Shown here piece after piece: positions 11,168-21,793 of a stretch of DNA of 64,000 nt. Below the pieces are notes generated by a model. It saw nothing but the letters and a program-made list of their open reading frames with translations. It was not told where the DNA came from and made no database searches. The stretch is from Phlyctochytrium arcticum (Eukaryota; Chytridiomycota; Chytridiomycetes; Chytridiales; Chytridiaceae), in assembly GCA_025602905.1 (NCBI GenBank), contig JAHLKI010000006.1, positions 496,001-560,000 on the forward strand, read 5' to 3'. The position numbers and the translations under genes were made by a program. Position 1 is the stretch's first letter. Every line of letters starts with the position of its first letter.

Positions 11168-12889
11168 AAACCGCTTTCTCTCTTTCTCTCTTTCTTGATG
11201 CCACTCACAACACTCTCACAACACACTCCCTTCATTCTCGTCTCTCTCCCCGATCCCTTTTCTCCGACGACATTCAATTGCCTCACTGGCTTTTTTTTTG
11301 CCCATCTACTCAACTCTTACTGTCTCTCTCTCTCGATCCCGAGTTTTTTTTTTACGTTTTCCATTTTTAATCCGAGCAACGCCACGCACTCCTTCCCATC
11401 GCATCTAAGCCCGTATATCCATTCCCCTATTTTTTCGTCAAATGTCCCGGCCCACCGTTCTATTCCTTTTTGTTCTCTCCGATCCCCTGTTGGGGGTTTT
11501 TTTTTGTGGGTGTGTTTGGACTGGAATTTACCAAAGTCCAAATGGGTGAGTAAGCAACATGTTTCACTCAATCTTACCCATGTCTGATACTGATTTTTTT
11601 TTTTAAAGGAAATCAATTCCATTGAACACTTGACTACCCGCCCCTCCTTTCCCTACCCACCATGTTCAACCAACGAATGATTGGCGTTCGTCCCGTCTAA
11701 CAACAATCTTTGCGCTTTTTTTTTTATTTCGTCCCGAGCCTCACAACCAAGCCAAACCAAACTAGACCCTTCACGCGCGCGGACATACCTGTTGACTTTC
11801 TCGCCTGACGCAACTTCTCACATGCGTATCTCAAAAAGAACAATGCGAAAATACGTTTCTGGGTGTCGGTTTTTCATACACACTCACTCGCGTACATTTT
11901 TCATACACGCACTCTCGATTTTTTTTTTTCCCCTCTTGCTCAAACATTCCCGGGCCAAAAAGTTGACTTATCACCACCACCAACAACAAAAACGGCGTTA
12001 CCGATCCGACTGCTCTGGGAGAGTTTTTCTCTATTTCAATAACGCGGTTTTCCATTTTCCCAACTCTCCATCCCCAATCATTATGGGTTTTTTTTGTCCG
12101 TTTCTGGGCCCCCCGACTCGGATTCCCCCCCCATCATCATTGCAGCTCACATGTTTGCGCGCGGATTTTTTTCAACCTCACCGCCGCATCTCTATTCTGG
12201 ATTTTTGCATATATATGCGTGGAAAACGTCAACACACATTTTATTTTTTTTGACCCCTTCAGAAGTTGCCGCCACTCCAAGATCAAAGATGTTGTTGACA
12301 TGTTTGAGCTCACATCACTCATTGCTACTGTCCGATGATTTGTGATGTTCACTCCTTCAACCTCGAAACACAAAAGAGTTATTTTGGGTGTGTTCACGGT
12401 TTGCAAACAACCCGGGGTTTTTCTTTTCTTTATATGTATGTACATCTTTCTTTTACGTGTGTATGTGTTGTGTTTTTAATACACAAACGTTTTTTTTTTA
12501 ATTTCATTATGTTGAACCGGCGAATGGTTGATTGATTGCTTTTTTGCTTGCATGGAGTAAAAATTGTCCCCGTTTTCGTATATGGGCAAATTCCCACTTT
12601 TGTCTCGAATGGGCATGGATTCATCGATATACTTTACTTATTAGAAAAAGACTTGAGTTTGTTTTTTTTTTCTTTGCAAGAGATTTTTTTTCATTTGTGT
12701 GTGTGTGTGTCAACGTGCTGCTGCGCACGCATACTCCCACGCCCGGAGCAAAAGTTTATTCCCACGCGTTCGCGTCAAAGATTCAAACTTCAAAGGAAGA
12801 GCACAGTGTAAAAGACGATGAGTGTTTATTGTATTGAGATACCAAAAAAAAGTTACAAAAAGAGAAAATGTAAATGCAAAGAGGTATAA
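11168..12889. other. Long T-rich spacer
   Basis: About 1.7 kb between converging genes. Many runs of 7-10 T on the plus strand (for example near 11290, 11345, 11500, 11590, 11720, 11920, 12485 and 12665) produce Phe-rich open frames that are not protein-like. It presumably contains the 3' ends of the zinc-finger gene and, on the other strand, of the dehydrogenase. No repeat or RNA gene was recognised. Confidence 0.6.
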
Positions 12890-13942
12890 CTAAAAGGTCA
12901 ACTTTAAGTTGGGTTCCTGCTTTTTAAGAACAGAAACAACTTCTGCCCAGAGTTTGGCCCGCAGCTTTTCGGCATTAGGGCCGGCCGAAAGGCCACCACT
13001 GTACGTCCGCGTCCCATCCCACACAAACAATCCCGTCTCTTCAGGGGGTGTCTGTCCAGCCATAGCTAAACTTAATGCACCGTACAAGGCCGTCCGGCCA
13101 AAGATCCAGCGAAACATGTTGATAAAGACGCCGGGTTCACGGATCAGTTCGCTTTCGCAGAAGCCGGGGCAGGTGGTTGAGACAATAACGGAGGGCGAGG
13201 AGGATTTGGGCGAGATGGAGGGGATGAGGGGGAGAATGGACTGAGCGAGGACAATATTGTAGAGTTTGGAAATGGCGTAGAGTTCATTTCCCGTAGCTTC
13301 TTCACGGCCCTTCCAGATTTTTTCGTCATTGTACGTGTCAATCAAGTTTTGACTGGCCAGGTCAAAGCCTTTGGGAAGGGCTGCAACGGCGTGGAGGCCC
13401 GAAGAGGTAATAATCAGCCGGGGCACATCGTCGGGGCCCGATACGGTTTGTTTGCCTTGGGCAATCAGCTTGGGCAGAAGGAGGAGGGCCAAGAGGGAGG
13501 TGGAGAGAATATTGACTTGGATGGTAGACTCGTATCCCGTTGGGGCCCTCTCTAATCGGGTCACAAACACCCCAGCGTTCAAATACAATAAATCCAATGC
13601 GGGAAGCGTATTCACGCGATCAACAAACTGATGAATGGACGCATACGAGTTCATATCCAACGCCCAAACTTCGACTCGAGACTCATTGGCTTTCCGATCC
13701 CCTTCAGCATCCTTCAACAGTAATTGACGGGCCGCTTCGCCCTTTTCGGGGCTCCGGGACGTGATGATGACTTTTTTGATGTTGCCCGATAGGAGATGGT
13801 GAGCGGTTGCGAGACCGATCCCCGTGTTTCCGCCTGTGATGATGGCCGTCTTGTTTTTGAATGCGTCCGGTGCGACAGGAGGAAGCTTTGTAAACGGTTG
13901 TTTGAGCACCGCGACCCAGGCATTGTTCATTGCGTTGACCAT
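12890..13942 (-). CDS. Short-chain dehydrogenase/reductase (retinol dehydrogenase-like)
   Basis: NAD(P)-dependent oxidoreductase of 350 aa in one exon. It has the Rossmann cofactor motif TGGNTGIG (36-43), the NAG motif (122-124), the substrate Ser in IITSSG (about 180) and the catalytic YAISK (222-226). The pattern GGNTGIG followed by a C-terminal YSGGLS block is typical of fungal retinol-dehydrogenase-like SDRs. Arg at TSRS after the second strand suggests NADPH preference. The substrate cannot be read from sequence. There is no signal peptide; a weak hydrophobic stretch lies at about 265-280. The ATG at 13942 gives the full Rossmann fold. A TATA-like element lies 88 bp upstream. Confidence 0.92.
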   Translation of the reverse strand: MVNAMNNAWVAVLKQPFTKLPPVAPDAFKNKTAIITGGNTGIGLATAHHLLSGNIKKVIITSRSPEKGEAARQLLLKDAEGDRKANESRVEVWALDMNSYASIHQFVDRVNTLPALDLLYLNAGVFVTRLERAPTGYESTIQVNILSTSLLALLLLPKLIAQGKQTVSGPDDVPRLIITSSGLHAVAALPKGFDLASQNLIDTYNDEKIWKGREEATGNELYAISKLYNIVLAQSILPLIPSISPKSSSPSVIVSTTCPGFCESELIREPGVFINMFRWIFGRTALYGALSLAMAGQTPPEETGLFVWDGTRTYSGGLSAGPNAEKLRAKLWAEVVSVLKKQEPNLKLTF

Positions 13943-15208
13943 TGTTCCTTCTTTTATTGCCTGAGGTTAAATTCGAAGTGGACGGCGGATGATGATGGAT
14001 TGGCAGGGGAATCGCAACCCAATGTTCCTCTTTTATAGCCCATATTTTCGAGTCTGTTTTTCAAAAGTGTTCTGAATGACAAATCGACAATTTCAACGGA
14101 GCGTTTTGTCAGCGGGCGCACAGTCATCTTTTGCTCCCCAAACAATATCGAAAGTTCCAAGGCTGTTGTGACTCAGCTTTCCAGTTGTCAGCACGCGTCT
14201 GTTACCTCAGCAAGGTCTTCTATAACTCCGACGCGTAGCTTCCATGATGTGTAATGCCTTGTATATAATGTGGTCGTTGGCTCACCCCGCACCAACTCTC
14301 CAGTCTTTGATAATATACATTGAGTTCACTTTACAACAAAGGCGCCATTGATGCAACAAGAAAGAATGCGTGGCAACTCAACAAGCGGACGGGGGTATTC
14401 CTATATCACACAAACAATCAACAAAAATGGGAATAGGTACATGCACAGGGAACCCGTGGAATACTGCGTGGAATACCGCTATTGGATGCGGCATGCTGTG
14501 ATGAGGGGGAGGGCGGGAGGGTGATGAGCGGGGGGACGTGAGGATAGGGGAAGGGGAAAGACAAACGAGATCCACCTTAAAACCCTTCATCTCATAGCGC
14601 GGCAAGAGTCTTGAAACCTTTGTAATCTCGGCAGAGGCGCCAAGTCTCTCACATCATGCCGGGCTTCAATGCAAAGATCGCGGGATGTTACGCGACGGGG
14701 ACGGCGTCAGAGGATGATACGACTGATGAGGAGTTGCTGTTGGTGGGAGTCAACGCATCAGTGTAGTCTCCAAAAATGTATGATAGACTTTGGGCGGACT
14801 GATGAATGGGTTTGTTACTGACGTCGATGTTATGGACGGCAATTCGTGTAATCAGACGAAGGAAACCAAATCGAAACGAAAAAGCAATATGTTAAAAGAG
14901 GGAAACAGCTATCTGACGAATGTGTTGAAGTTGGACTCAGGAGATGGTTGTCTGGGGGTGAATGCATTGATTTATTCTGAGAGCGTGGAAGGGGCCCTCG
15001 TCTTTTATAGCTGAAAGATTTTCCCAACCCAGAAGATGCAAAGTACAGAAGTATTATGTTCTTGATGTAGAACCAATACAAGAAAACGTGCAAACATAAA
15101 TGTGACGGCTAAGCTATGTGATCAGGAGGGCTAGCAATAAGGATAGAACATGCTATGTAGATATGGGCTAGACTAAGGCTGACTGCTAAACCAAATGTGG
15201 AGTGGGAG
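13943..15208. other. Intergenic region upstream of the dehydrogenase
   Basis: Contains the dehydrogenase promoter side and then about 1.1 kb with no supported gene. A tiny frame at 14655-14765 (36 codons, MPGFNAKIAG start) has no neighbouring exon or motif that would support it. Confidence 0.5.
14030..14037 (-). promoter_or_regulatory. TATA-like box of the dehydrogenase gene
   Basis: On the minus strand this reads TATAAAAG, about 88-95 bp upstream of the ATG at 13942. Confidence 0.45.
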
Positions 15209-15780
15209 CTAATCCTTTGGTTTTGATGATAGTCGAGATGAACCGAACTTGGGGAGGGTCTTCTCAGCTGAATTGGATCTCAAAGTTTCTTTGGCCAGCA
15301 ATTTTCCGGGAAAACATAAACGCATACTGTAATCAGGGTGGACGAGGGAGAGGAGACCGCCGTTCTGATGGCCCGTGGTGCGTGGAGTGGAGGGGTAGAA
15401 GGACCACCATTGGGAATAAGGATGGGCGGTGATATATAAGTCCAGTCCATGAACCATGTCTCGGCTACTATAATAATGTCGTAAATGGTTTTTTTTATGA
15501 GGTCGATCAGGATGTGGAACTTATTTCCATCCAACCCGTGGGCGTTAATATATCCTATGGTTGTTTGCTGGGGGGGAGCTAGTAGTCGGTTGAGTGGTGC
15601 TAATGGGCGCAGTCGGACTTCTGCCTCCCAGTTATCCCCTATCTCTGCAGCCCCTTCCAACCGCGTTGCAAAGTATCGGCTCCAGAACCCGTTCGTGAGC
15701 TGGACCTTCCAACCCCGGGCGGACCTGTCACGGTTATCTGTTTCCCGCCAGGCGACTCTGCTCAGAATGATGAAGTTCAC
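15209..15780 (-). pseudogene. Endonuclease (EEP) fragment of a retroelement
   Basis: Two overlapping minus-strand frames read like the start of an exonuclease-endonuclease-phosphatase domain. The first holds TIGYINAHGLDGNKF and YDIIIVAETWF, matching the N-terminal Asn and catalytic Glu motifs of apurinic-type endonucleases in non-LTR retrotransposons. The second, about 15209-15457, continues with HQNGGLLSLVHPDYS. The shift of frame near 15450 and the absence of the downstream domain and of any reverse transcriptase mark it as a decayed fragment. A Helitron-type or LINE-type origin cannot be told apart from this piece. Confidence 0.6.
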
Positions 15781-15895
15781 AAGTGGTTTGGGGGAGGGGG
15801 ATGGAGTAGGTGGAGCGGGAGTCGGAGTGCGGGGAGGATCATTGGGGGGTTGGCTGCATTAGAAAGCGCTATTTCGACGTGTAACGACAACATTC

Positions 15896-16400
15896 TTACA
15901 TGTCTTCGATTTTCATGCATCCCCGATTTTCTTGCGATTGTTTGAGTCCGTTTAGACCCTTGAGACGTAGGGTTTGTGGGGCGGCTGAATATCCTTTGGT
16001 CCCATCCGTTTGCTGAATGCAGCCTACTGGCCAGGTACCATCACACCTATCGGTATAAACATTCTGCCATCTGGAGTACGCTCTGTTGGTATGAATATTC
16101 CTGGTAGATCTCGCCTGCTGAGTGGTCTCCGCGACTGGTTGCTGCTCTTGGTAACGACCATAGAGGGGGTGGGAGGGTGGGGGGGTGGGGGGGGGGGGGG
16201 CGATGGTGTTTGTGGGGGACCAAGCTGGATATGATGCTCCCAGAAAAGTCGGATCGCGGCGAAACAGCTCTTTGAAAATGGTGCGGTACTGCACCGGCAC
16301 CCCTTTCCTGCGAGTTTCAAGAATCCACTTTCGTATGGATGCTTCAAGTTCTGGATGTGAAATGGGGAAGCCCTTGTCACAAGCGGGGTACCGTTGCTAA
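15896..16400 (-). pseudogene. Tc5-like HTH joined to a Crypton N-terminal fragment
   Basis: The minus strand encodes, in one frame, a helix-turn-helix-like block (FPISHPELEASIRKWILETR and then VQYRTIFKELFRRD), a Pro-rich linker, and a segment closely matching the Crypton-like gene at 3896-7123. The match is ARSTRN..T..AYSRWQ, followed by DGT.GY. The first block resembles the Tc5/CENP-B HTH of pogo-like transposases. The Crypton part stops soon after, with no catalytic domain downstream. It is therefore a fragment, either of an unusual HTH-bearing Crypton or of two elements joined by insertion. A G/C-homopolymer-rich Pro linker lies at about 16160-16200. Confidence 0.6.
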
Positions 16401-16519
16401 AGCGGTAAGCTGCCATGAAATAAACTGCCGGTAAAGGATCCACTTTCATGACCGTCGTGGGGAAAATCCCGCAAAAAACTATGAGACAAAATTTGCCTTC
16501 CGCAGGGTCCGTACTCATT

Positions 16520-17074
16520 TTGTTAGTGAAAGTGCTGTGCTCGCGGGGTTGAATGGGCTACAAGCAGGATGATGGGTGGGAAATGTGTACTTGAAGTGGT
16601 CATGGACATTGCCGCCAAATGATCCAGTATTATGACTGCCATGCGGGGAGCCCGGCGACAAACTGTAGTGTAAAGTTAGACAATTGTTACGAAAAGGAAC
16701 AATTCACTTACGGGATGGTAAAACCGCGTCCACTACTGGCTTCGGGCGGCCTATAAACCGGATTCATTTTGACTGGGGACTTGCTGCCAGTCGTGGTCAC
16801 GAAACAGGTAGATGCCGGACCATTGGAGTAACGTGTCATGGAACCAGCAGAGGTCGTCCAGAAGTTCTTGGTGGAGAAGGACATTGCGATTGCCCGAACA
16901 TTGCGCACCGCCTGTGTCCATCCGCATGCGGCGCAGATAGCAGCGAGCGGCAAGACTCACTTGAGATGCCCTCTCGTCATGACATGATCGGGGTCAATAA
17001 CCACGATCAGTGGAAGACTTGGGTTGCATGGGTTGCGTTGCGGCACATACGGAGAGAGAAGGAATTCTGGGTTC
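16520..17074. other. Unassigned sequence within the mobile-element region
   Basis: About 550 bp between the Crypton fragment and the Copia fragment. Open frames exist on both strands but none carries a recognisable motif. It is probably further decayed element sequence. Confidence 0.4.
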
Positions 17075-17644
17075 CTAAGGTTGATGAAGAACCTTGCGTT
17101 GGGGCGAAAGTTGCTGATGGGACAACACTGCCCGGAAAATCATCTTTTGGTATGTGCCAGGAAAGTCGCCAAACCGTTGCAGCGGGTTGCTTGATGTTAC
17201 CCATTCGAGCATGGTGGGTTTTCCGCCCTTGCCGGGACAAGCGTGTCCGCCGGGGTTGCCTAATTGACGAGTGGACAAGTTGAACGCTGCCGCAAACGCG
17301 ACCAAACGTCGTAGGGATGTCATCTTGGCTACAGGCGCGTAAGTGTCCGTGTAGTTGCTCCCAAAACGGTCTTGGGGCTGCTCTTCTTGGCAGGGGGTTT
17401 GGCGGTAGTAACCGCTCGCTTGAAGGGGCGCTGGGGGGTGGTGGATGGTTTCTTGGCCTTGTGGCCCTTCGACTGTTACAAGACACTTAGTCACGATATT
17501 GTGAATAGTTTGTGAATATAAAGATTTCTTTACCTTCTCTTGTTCCATTTGCCAGTTGGCGTGGGCGGTAGCGATCTTTTGGTTAAAAAGACCGACTGCC
17601 TCCTGTGCCGCCTCCCAGATGGGACCTAGCGCGTCGTCCGACAA
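17075..17644 (-). pseudogene. Ty1/Copia reverse transcriptase fragment
   Basis: The minus frame contains DTYAPVAKMTSLRRLVAFAA followed by FNLSTRQLGN. This matches the start of the Copia reverse transcriptase (RVT_2), where the family reads T-[FY]-[AS]-P-V-x-[RK]-x-x-[ST]-[ILV]-R. Downstream of it the conserved VxTAFLNG and YVDD regions are not recoverable in any frame. The upstream part (17500-17644) is Gln/Lys-rich and unassigned. No long terminal repeats were seen. This is an old truncated copy. Confidence 0.6.
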
Positions 17645-17718
17645 CTTTAGACCGTTGCCGGGAGACGGGCTTCAGTGCGCAGCTTAGGCAAGGCTTGCGT
17701 CTTGGCGTCCACTACACT

Positions 17719-18017
17719 CTATCGCACAGAATCTTGAAGGCGTTGAAGTAATTCCTTTTGGAAAGGAATCATGTCAGGGTCCTTCATCAAGCTTGACGAC
17801 AAGCTCACCCGCAGATACTGGGTCATATCTTGCGATCGAAGTACGCCCTCCTTCTGCGTCACTTTGTCTTGTAAGATGATGTAACGTGATAAGTGTTGAG
17901 TCGTAAACTTGGTTGGGCCGTCCGCATGGAAAACTGGATTGTCCTTTAAAATGTCCACCAACGCATGAAAGGTCTCAGGCGAGCATCTGATCTCGTTTTG
18001 CCCGGCCCTTCCCATCC
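17719..18017 (-). pseudogene. Harbinger/PIF-like transposase N-terminal fragment
   Basis: The minus strand reads RCSPETFHALVDILKDNPVF, the pattern found just before the DDE nuclease of HARBI1/PIF-type transposases in fungi (R-x-S-x-E-T-F-x-x-L-V). It begins directly at the point where the Rep reading frame stops looking like Rep. The rest of the frame to 17719 is unassigned and no DDE residues follow. It is a fragment that abuts, and apparently truncates, the Rep-like gene. Confidence 0.5.
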
Positions 18018-18763
18018 CGATCCCCAGCGAAACACATATCATCAAAAACTATAGCGACGTGAAATCCGGCTCGAAAACTCCTGAGGTCATCAATATGACG
18101 CACGAACAGCACCGGTTTAGGAGCCTCTCTACGTGCCCAAGTCGTTTTTCCACATCCAGAATGCCCAATGATAACGGGAGCACGATCAAGTTGCGGGTCG
18201 AGATGCAGATCAAGCAGTCTGGCGTCGTGTATTTCTCCTTCAAATGCAGTAGCATCATCCAGCGTCTCCGCTCCCAGCCGGGAGGATTTCCAGAATTCAG
18301 AGGCATAACCAAAGGGGACCGAGTTGTGAAAACACCATTGGAGCCAGGAGGGGAAGGTTGCGTGAAGAGCAAGCTCCGACGCAAGGTCGGGGAGATCGGT
18401 TCCAGTCGATTCGGGACCCAAGGCTGGTTGTTGTTCTTCATCCAGGTACTCGCCGTCCTTTTCAAGGTAGGCGATGGCAGTCCGTCGCTGGTTTCGAGAC
18501 CCTTTAGACTTGACGTTAGGGTGTCGTCCGTCAATGTCCCATTGCGTGGAGAGTCGTCTGTCGATGCGAGACTCGTAGATGACGACGGCGTGGTAGTGGG
18601 AATTTCCGTCAGAATGTCGCTCGTGGGCCAGTCGTGGAAAAGTGGTAGGTCCGAACACTCGGAGCAGCAACAGAATACGCTGTAACAAAGTGGGGAGGGC
18701 ATCTTCGATGTTGAGTTGCGACCAGGTGATGAGAAAGCAGGTTCCATGCAGTCGAAATGCCAT
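18018..18763 (-). pseudogene. Endogenous geminivirus/genomovirus-like Rep, C-terminally truncated
   Basis: Rolling-circle replication initiator of the CRESS-DNA type. The open frame runs 262 codons from the ATG at 18763. It has HUH motif I (FLITWSQ, 10-16), motif II with H56 and H58 in HYHAVVIY, a geminivirus-type block with DIDGRHPNV (76-84), and motif III with Tyr99 in YLEKD. The helicase part has Walker A GHSGCGKT (200-207) and Walker B IVFDD (238-242). The sequence stops resembling Rep just after Walker B and runs into Harbinger-like DNA, so motif C and the helicase C-terminus are missing. No capsid gene or stem-loop origin was seen beside it. An intact nuclease frame inside a decayed neighbourhood is notable. 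Integrated viral DNA is the best reading; a Rep-bearing plasmid or transposon is the alternative. Confidence 0.75.
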
Positions 18764-18889
18764 AAGACTATTTGGCGAAGGAAGGAAGGAATCAGACCCT
18801 CTTATAAGATTCGGGTCTATTCCCCCTCAGCCCTCAGCCACCCATGCTCTGCCGCCCAGGGTTTGGTTTTGAGGAAGATACTTGCGCCT

Positions 18890-19720
18890 TCACATGAATT
18901 CGTACAAGTAAGACTCAAACATTGTCTTGCTGGTCCCGTTTCTCGGCATCCACATCTTTACAGCCGGCCAGTTGGACTCGATATTCCGCGTGTGCACCCC
19001 CGTAATGGGATCAACGAAATTTTGGCTGTGGTTGACGGTTTCGTGATGAAACCCCAGCGCATTCAACCAGGGGGTGACATAACCTTTCCACATGTCACTG
19101 TAGATGGTCGTGCCCGGGGCTATCTTTCGCCAGATGACATAGATGAGGGTCTCCGCATCCCGTTTCTTCACGGGGACCATGAAGATATTTCTTCGGTTGC
19201 CGCGCTCGATTCCTCGAAACGAGTCCAAACGCCCATTGCCCTTCAACACGGCGGCCGCAGTGGTACTTTCTTTTTCCGAATTTTGACTCGTCGACTTTGA
19301 CGATCGTGCCAAACCCACCAATCTGGGCCTCGCCATCAACGCGTGAGATGGCCGGGTCGTTTTGCAACGCACCCCGGCAAGTCTCCCCGCAAAAGTTATA
19401 CCAGTCCACGCTGCCGTTGGGACTCGTAAGACCGGCATTTCCCCGTTAGCCCAAGACCAAATCATCGTCAGAGCTTGTTCCAAGAACAATGTGGAGCTTT
19501 CAAAAAAGGCGTCCTTTCGAATGAGCAGGGCTTTTTGGCAGACGGTAGCGGGACATCTCAAGCGGCGGCCGTCCTGTTTGAGTGAATTCTGGTACATGGT
19601 CTTGGTCAAAGTAAACAATGAGGATGAATCATTGGGATGATTGTGATGGCAATATATCGGTTCAACTTCATTGAGAGCGTCATCCATGGTCTGACAAATA
19701 CTAGTATGCAGCAGAGGCAT
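18890..19720 (-). pseudogene. Merlin (IS1595/ISXO2-type) transposase, frameshifted
   Basis: The minus strand carries a Merlin-superfamily DDE transposase split between two frames. The outer frame holds the N-terminal region (RRLRCPATVCQKALL) and the C-terminal part (TIYSDMWKGYVTPWL, and GVHTRNIESNWPAVK). The middle lies in another frame at about 19280-19409 and holds the first catalytic Asp in KVDESKFGKRKYHCGR. The third acidic residue is Glu in IESNW. At least two frameshifts are therefore needed to read through, so it is inactive as it stands. Terminal inverted repeats were not located. It lies head-to-tail with the Rep-like frame, both on the minus strand. Confidence 0.75.
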
Positions 19721-20007
19721 TGATGTGATCTTGAGATGGGTGGAACGGACTAAACAGCATTTTGGGGAAAAAAAGTTGAGATCGAAGATCGTAAATGCAA
19801 AACAGCGTCAACCAACTTACGACTTGGATGAGAGAGACATGTATGTAGTGGCGGGGAACAATATTGATGATGGTTTATATCAAGTCCCGTGTGCCCCAGA
19901 CTGGTTGATCTCTAGGTTGATCTTGAGATGTCTTGAGATGATCTTGAAATGATCTTGAAGCAAGCCAACCAAAAAAAATCTTGCGCGCGCAGTGCGCACC
20001 CAAAGAA

Positions 20008-21793
20008 ATGTCGAAAAAAACAGTGTCTGCCCAAGACTCCGGCACACCATTCCAATCCTACCTCCGCACCCAATTCCCCCGGCAACTACCTTCTCGTCCG
20101 TCAGCCCACAAATCCATCAAATCCGGTCTCGCCCTACTCAATGGCGAACCCGCCTTATCCACCCACATCCTGCAAGAAGGGGACGTGGTGACCCTCAATG
20201 TCGACCAAAAAGTCGTTGATGAGAAGGTGAATGGGATCCCACTCGAGGTATGATTATAGTAATTGGAGTTATGTGGATGATAATGATTTTTGGAAGGTGT
20301 GTTATGAAGATGAGTATATGGCGGTGGTGTGGAAACCTTCCGGGATGACTGTTTCCACTCCTCAAGGAGATCCGACGCAGACATTAGAGTTGGCCATTCC
20401 CTATGCTTTGAAAAAGAACCAAGAGGGAGATTATACCATACTGTCGACTCTGGATAAACAAACGAGCGGGCTCGTTTTGGTTGGCAAAGGGGGTGAGGTT
20501 GGCAGACGATTACAGGAATCGAGAGAGCAAGGAAGGATTAGTGAGCGGTTTCGGGTTATATGTCTCGGAAACGTTTTTTCATCCATGGGGAATGATTGTA
20601 AGACTTTGACCGTCACATCACCATTGCCGCCCCCACCGACTGAGGAAGCTTCTGTTGAATGTACCTCGGAAGTGAAACCACTGTTTACAACCCGAACCCG
20701 CAATTCACCGGATGAGATCTTGACTACAGTCGATATCACATGCCGCTCAGGTCATGTCAGGCATCAGCCTCGCCTACACATGCTAGAAGTCGGGAACGGT
20801 GTGATTGGCGGCGGAAAACATGCCGTTTCCCACAAACAGAGCCGTGATAAGGGAACAATGCAGGCATTGGTAGAGATTAGCGGGCCGCATCCTGTACTGC
20901 CTGGCAAAAATTTTCGGGTGGTCAAAGAGGAGCCCCGAAAATTTGAGACCATGCGAGCGAGAGAAGAAAAGTTTTGGCAAAAACATGCGGATTCTAATAG
21001 TGGGGGGAGGGGATCAGAAGAAGAAATGGGTATCCCGCTAGCGTACCAGAAAACTGAAGTGGAGTTCTGCGGTCATTTGTTCCATGTCACTCCAGCTGTC
21101 ATGATTCCGCGGGCTGCCACTGAGGTTCTTGTATCTGCGGCCAGGCAACATCTCCATCAATTAGCTACATCCAAGGTGCGGATCCTGGACATTGGTACTG
21201 GCAGTGGTTGTGTGGTCTTGTCTCTAATTGGCGGTGCCGGTGCCGAGGCCGAGGGTGGTGAAGCTTTGGCCCTTGGTCTGGACATTTCACCTGATGCATT
21301 AGCCGTTGCTGCCATCAATGCCGATCGCCTGCATTTGTCGGATCGGGTGCACTGGCATCATGGTTCATTCTCCGAAACCTTACCCCCTCCACCTCTTTCG
21401 CCGTCGACCAACATCGGAACCTATGACATTATCGTTTCGAACCCACCATATCAGCCAATCCGCCGGCAAGACAATCTGCGACACTCCCAGCACGAACCCT
21501 CTCTCGCATTGGTTGCTGGCGAATCAGGCTACGAGGCCTATGGAAGCATTCATCAATCCCTCACATTTGGTTCTTGTGTCGTGCATGCTGGGACGGCCTT
21601 GTTTCTAGAGGTAGGCAAGGGCATGGACCAAGGCGTGGTAGACATTTTCACAATGAGCAATAATGGAGTTCAACAGACTCCTCCAAATTGCACATGGAGG
21701 GAGAGCGGTCGGTGGAAGGACCAGCAGGGGTTTATTCGGTGTGTGGGGTTTGTCTGTGAGATGGATAGCACATTAGACTCTCTGGGTTCATGA
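20008..21793 (+). CDS. S4 / RluA-type pseudouridine synthase / HemK methyltransferase fusion
   Basis: Exons 20008-20247 and 20297-21793; a 49-bp phase-0 intron joins GIPLE to VCYEDEYMAVVWKP, giving about 578 aa. Residues 1-80 look like an S4 RNA-binding domain (SIKSGLALLNG, LQEGDVVTL). Residues about 81-290 follow the RluA pseudouridine synthase fold. The catalytic Asp is present in TLDKQTSGLVLVGK, but the usual HRLD reads STLD and the RTHQIR motif reads VRHQPR. Residues about 330-560 are a HemK/PrmC-type glutamine N5-methyltransferase with SAM motif DIGTGSGCVVL and catalytic NPPY. HemK enzymes methylate the GGQ motif of release factors. S4 plus RluA is a normal pairing. The added HemK domain is not an arrangement I recognise as standard. 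No clear mitochondrial presequence is seen. Confidence 0.85.

Noticed and set aside
14655..14765. 36-codon open frame starting MPGFNAKIAG
   Set aside because: Too short, with no promoter, splice partner or recognisable motif.
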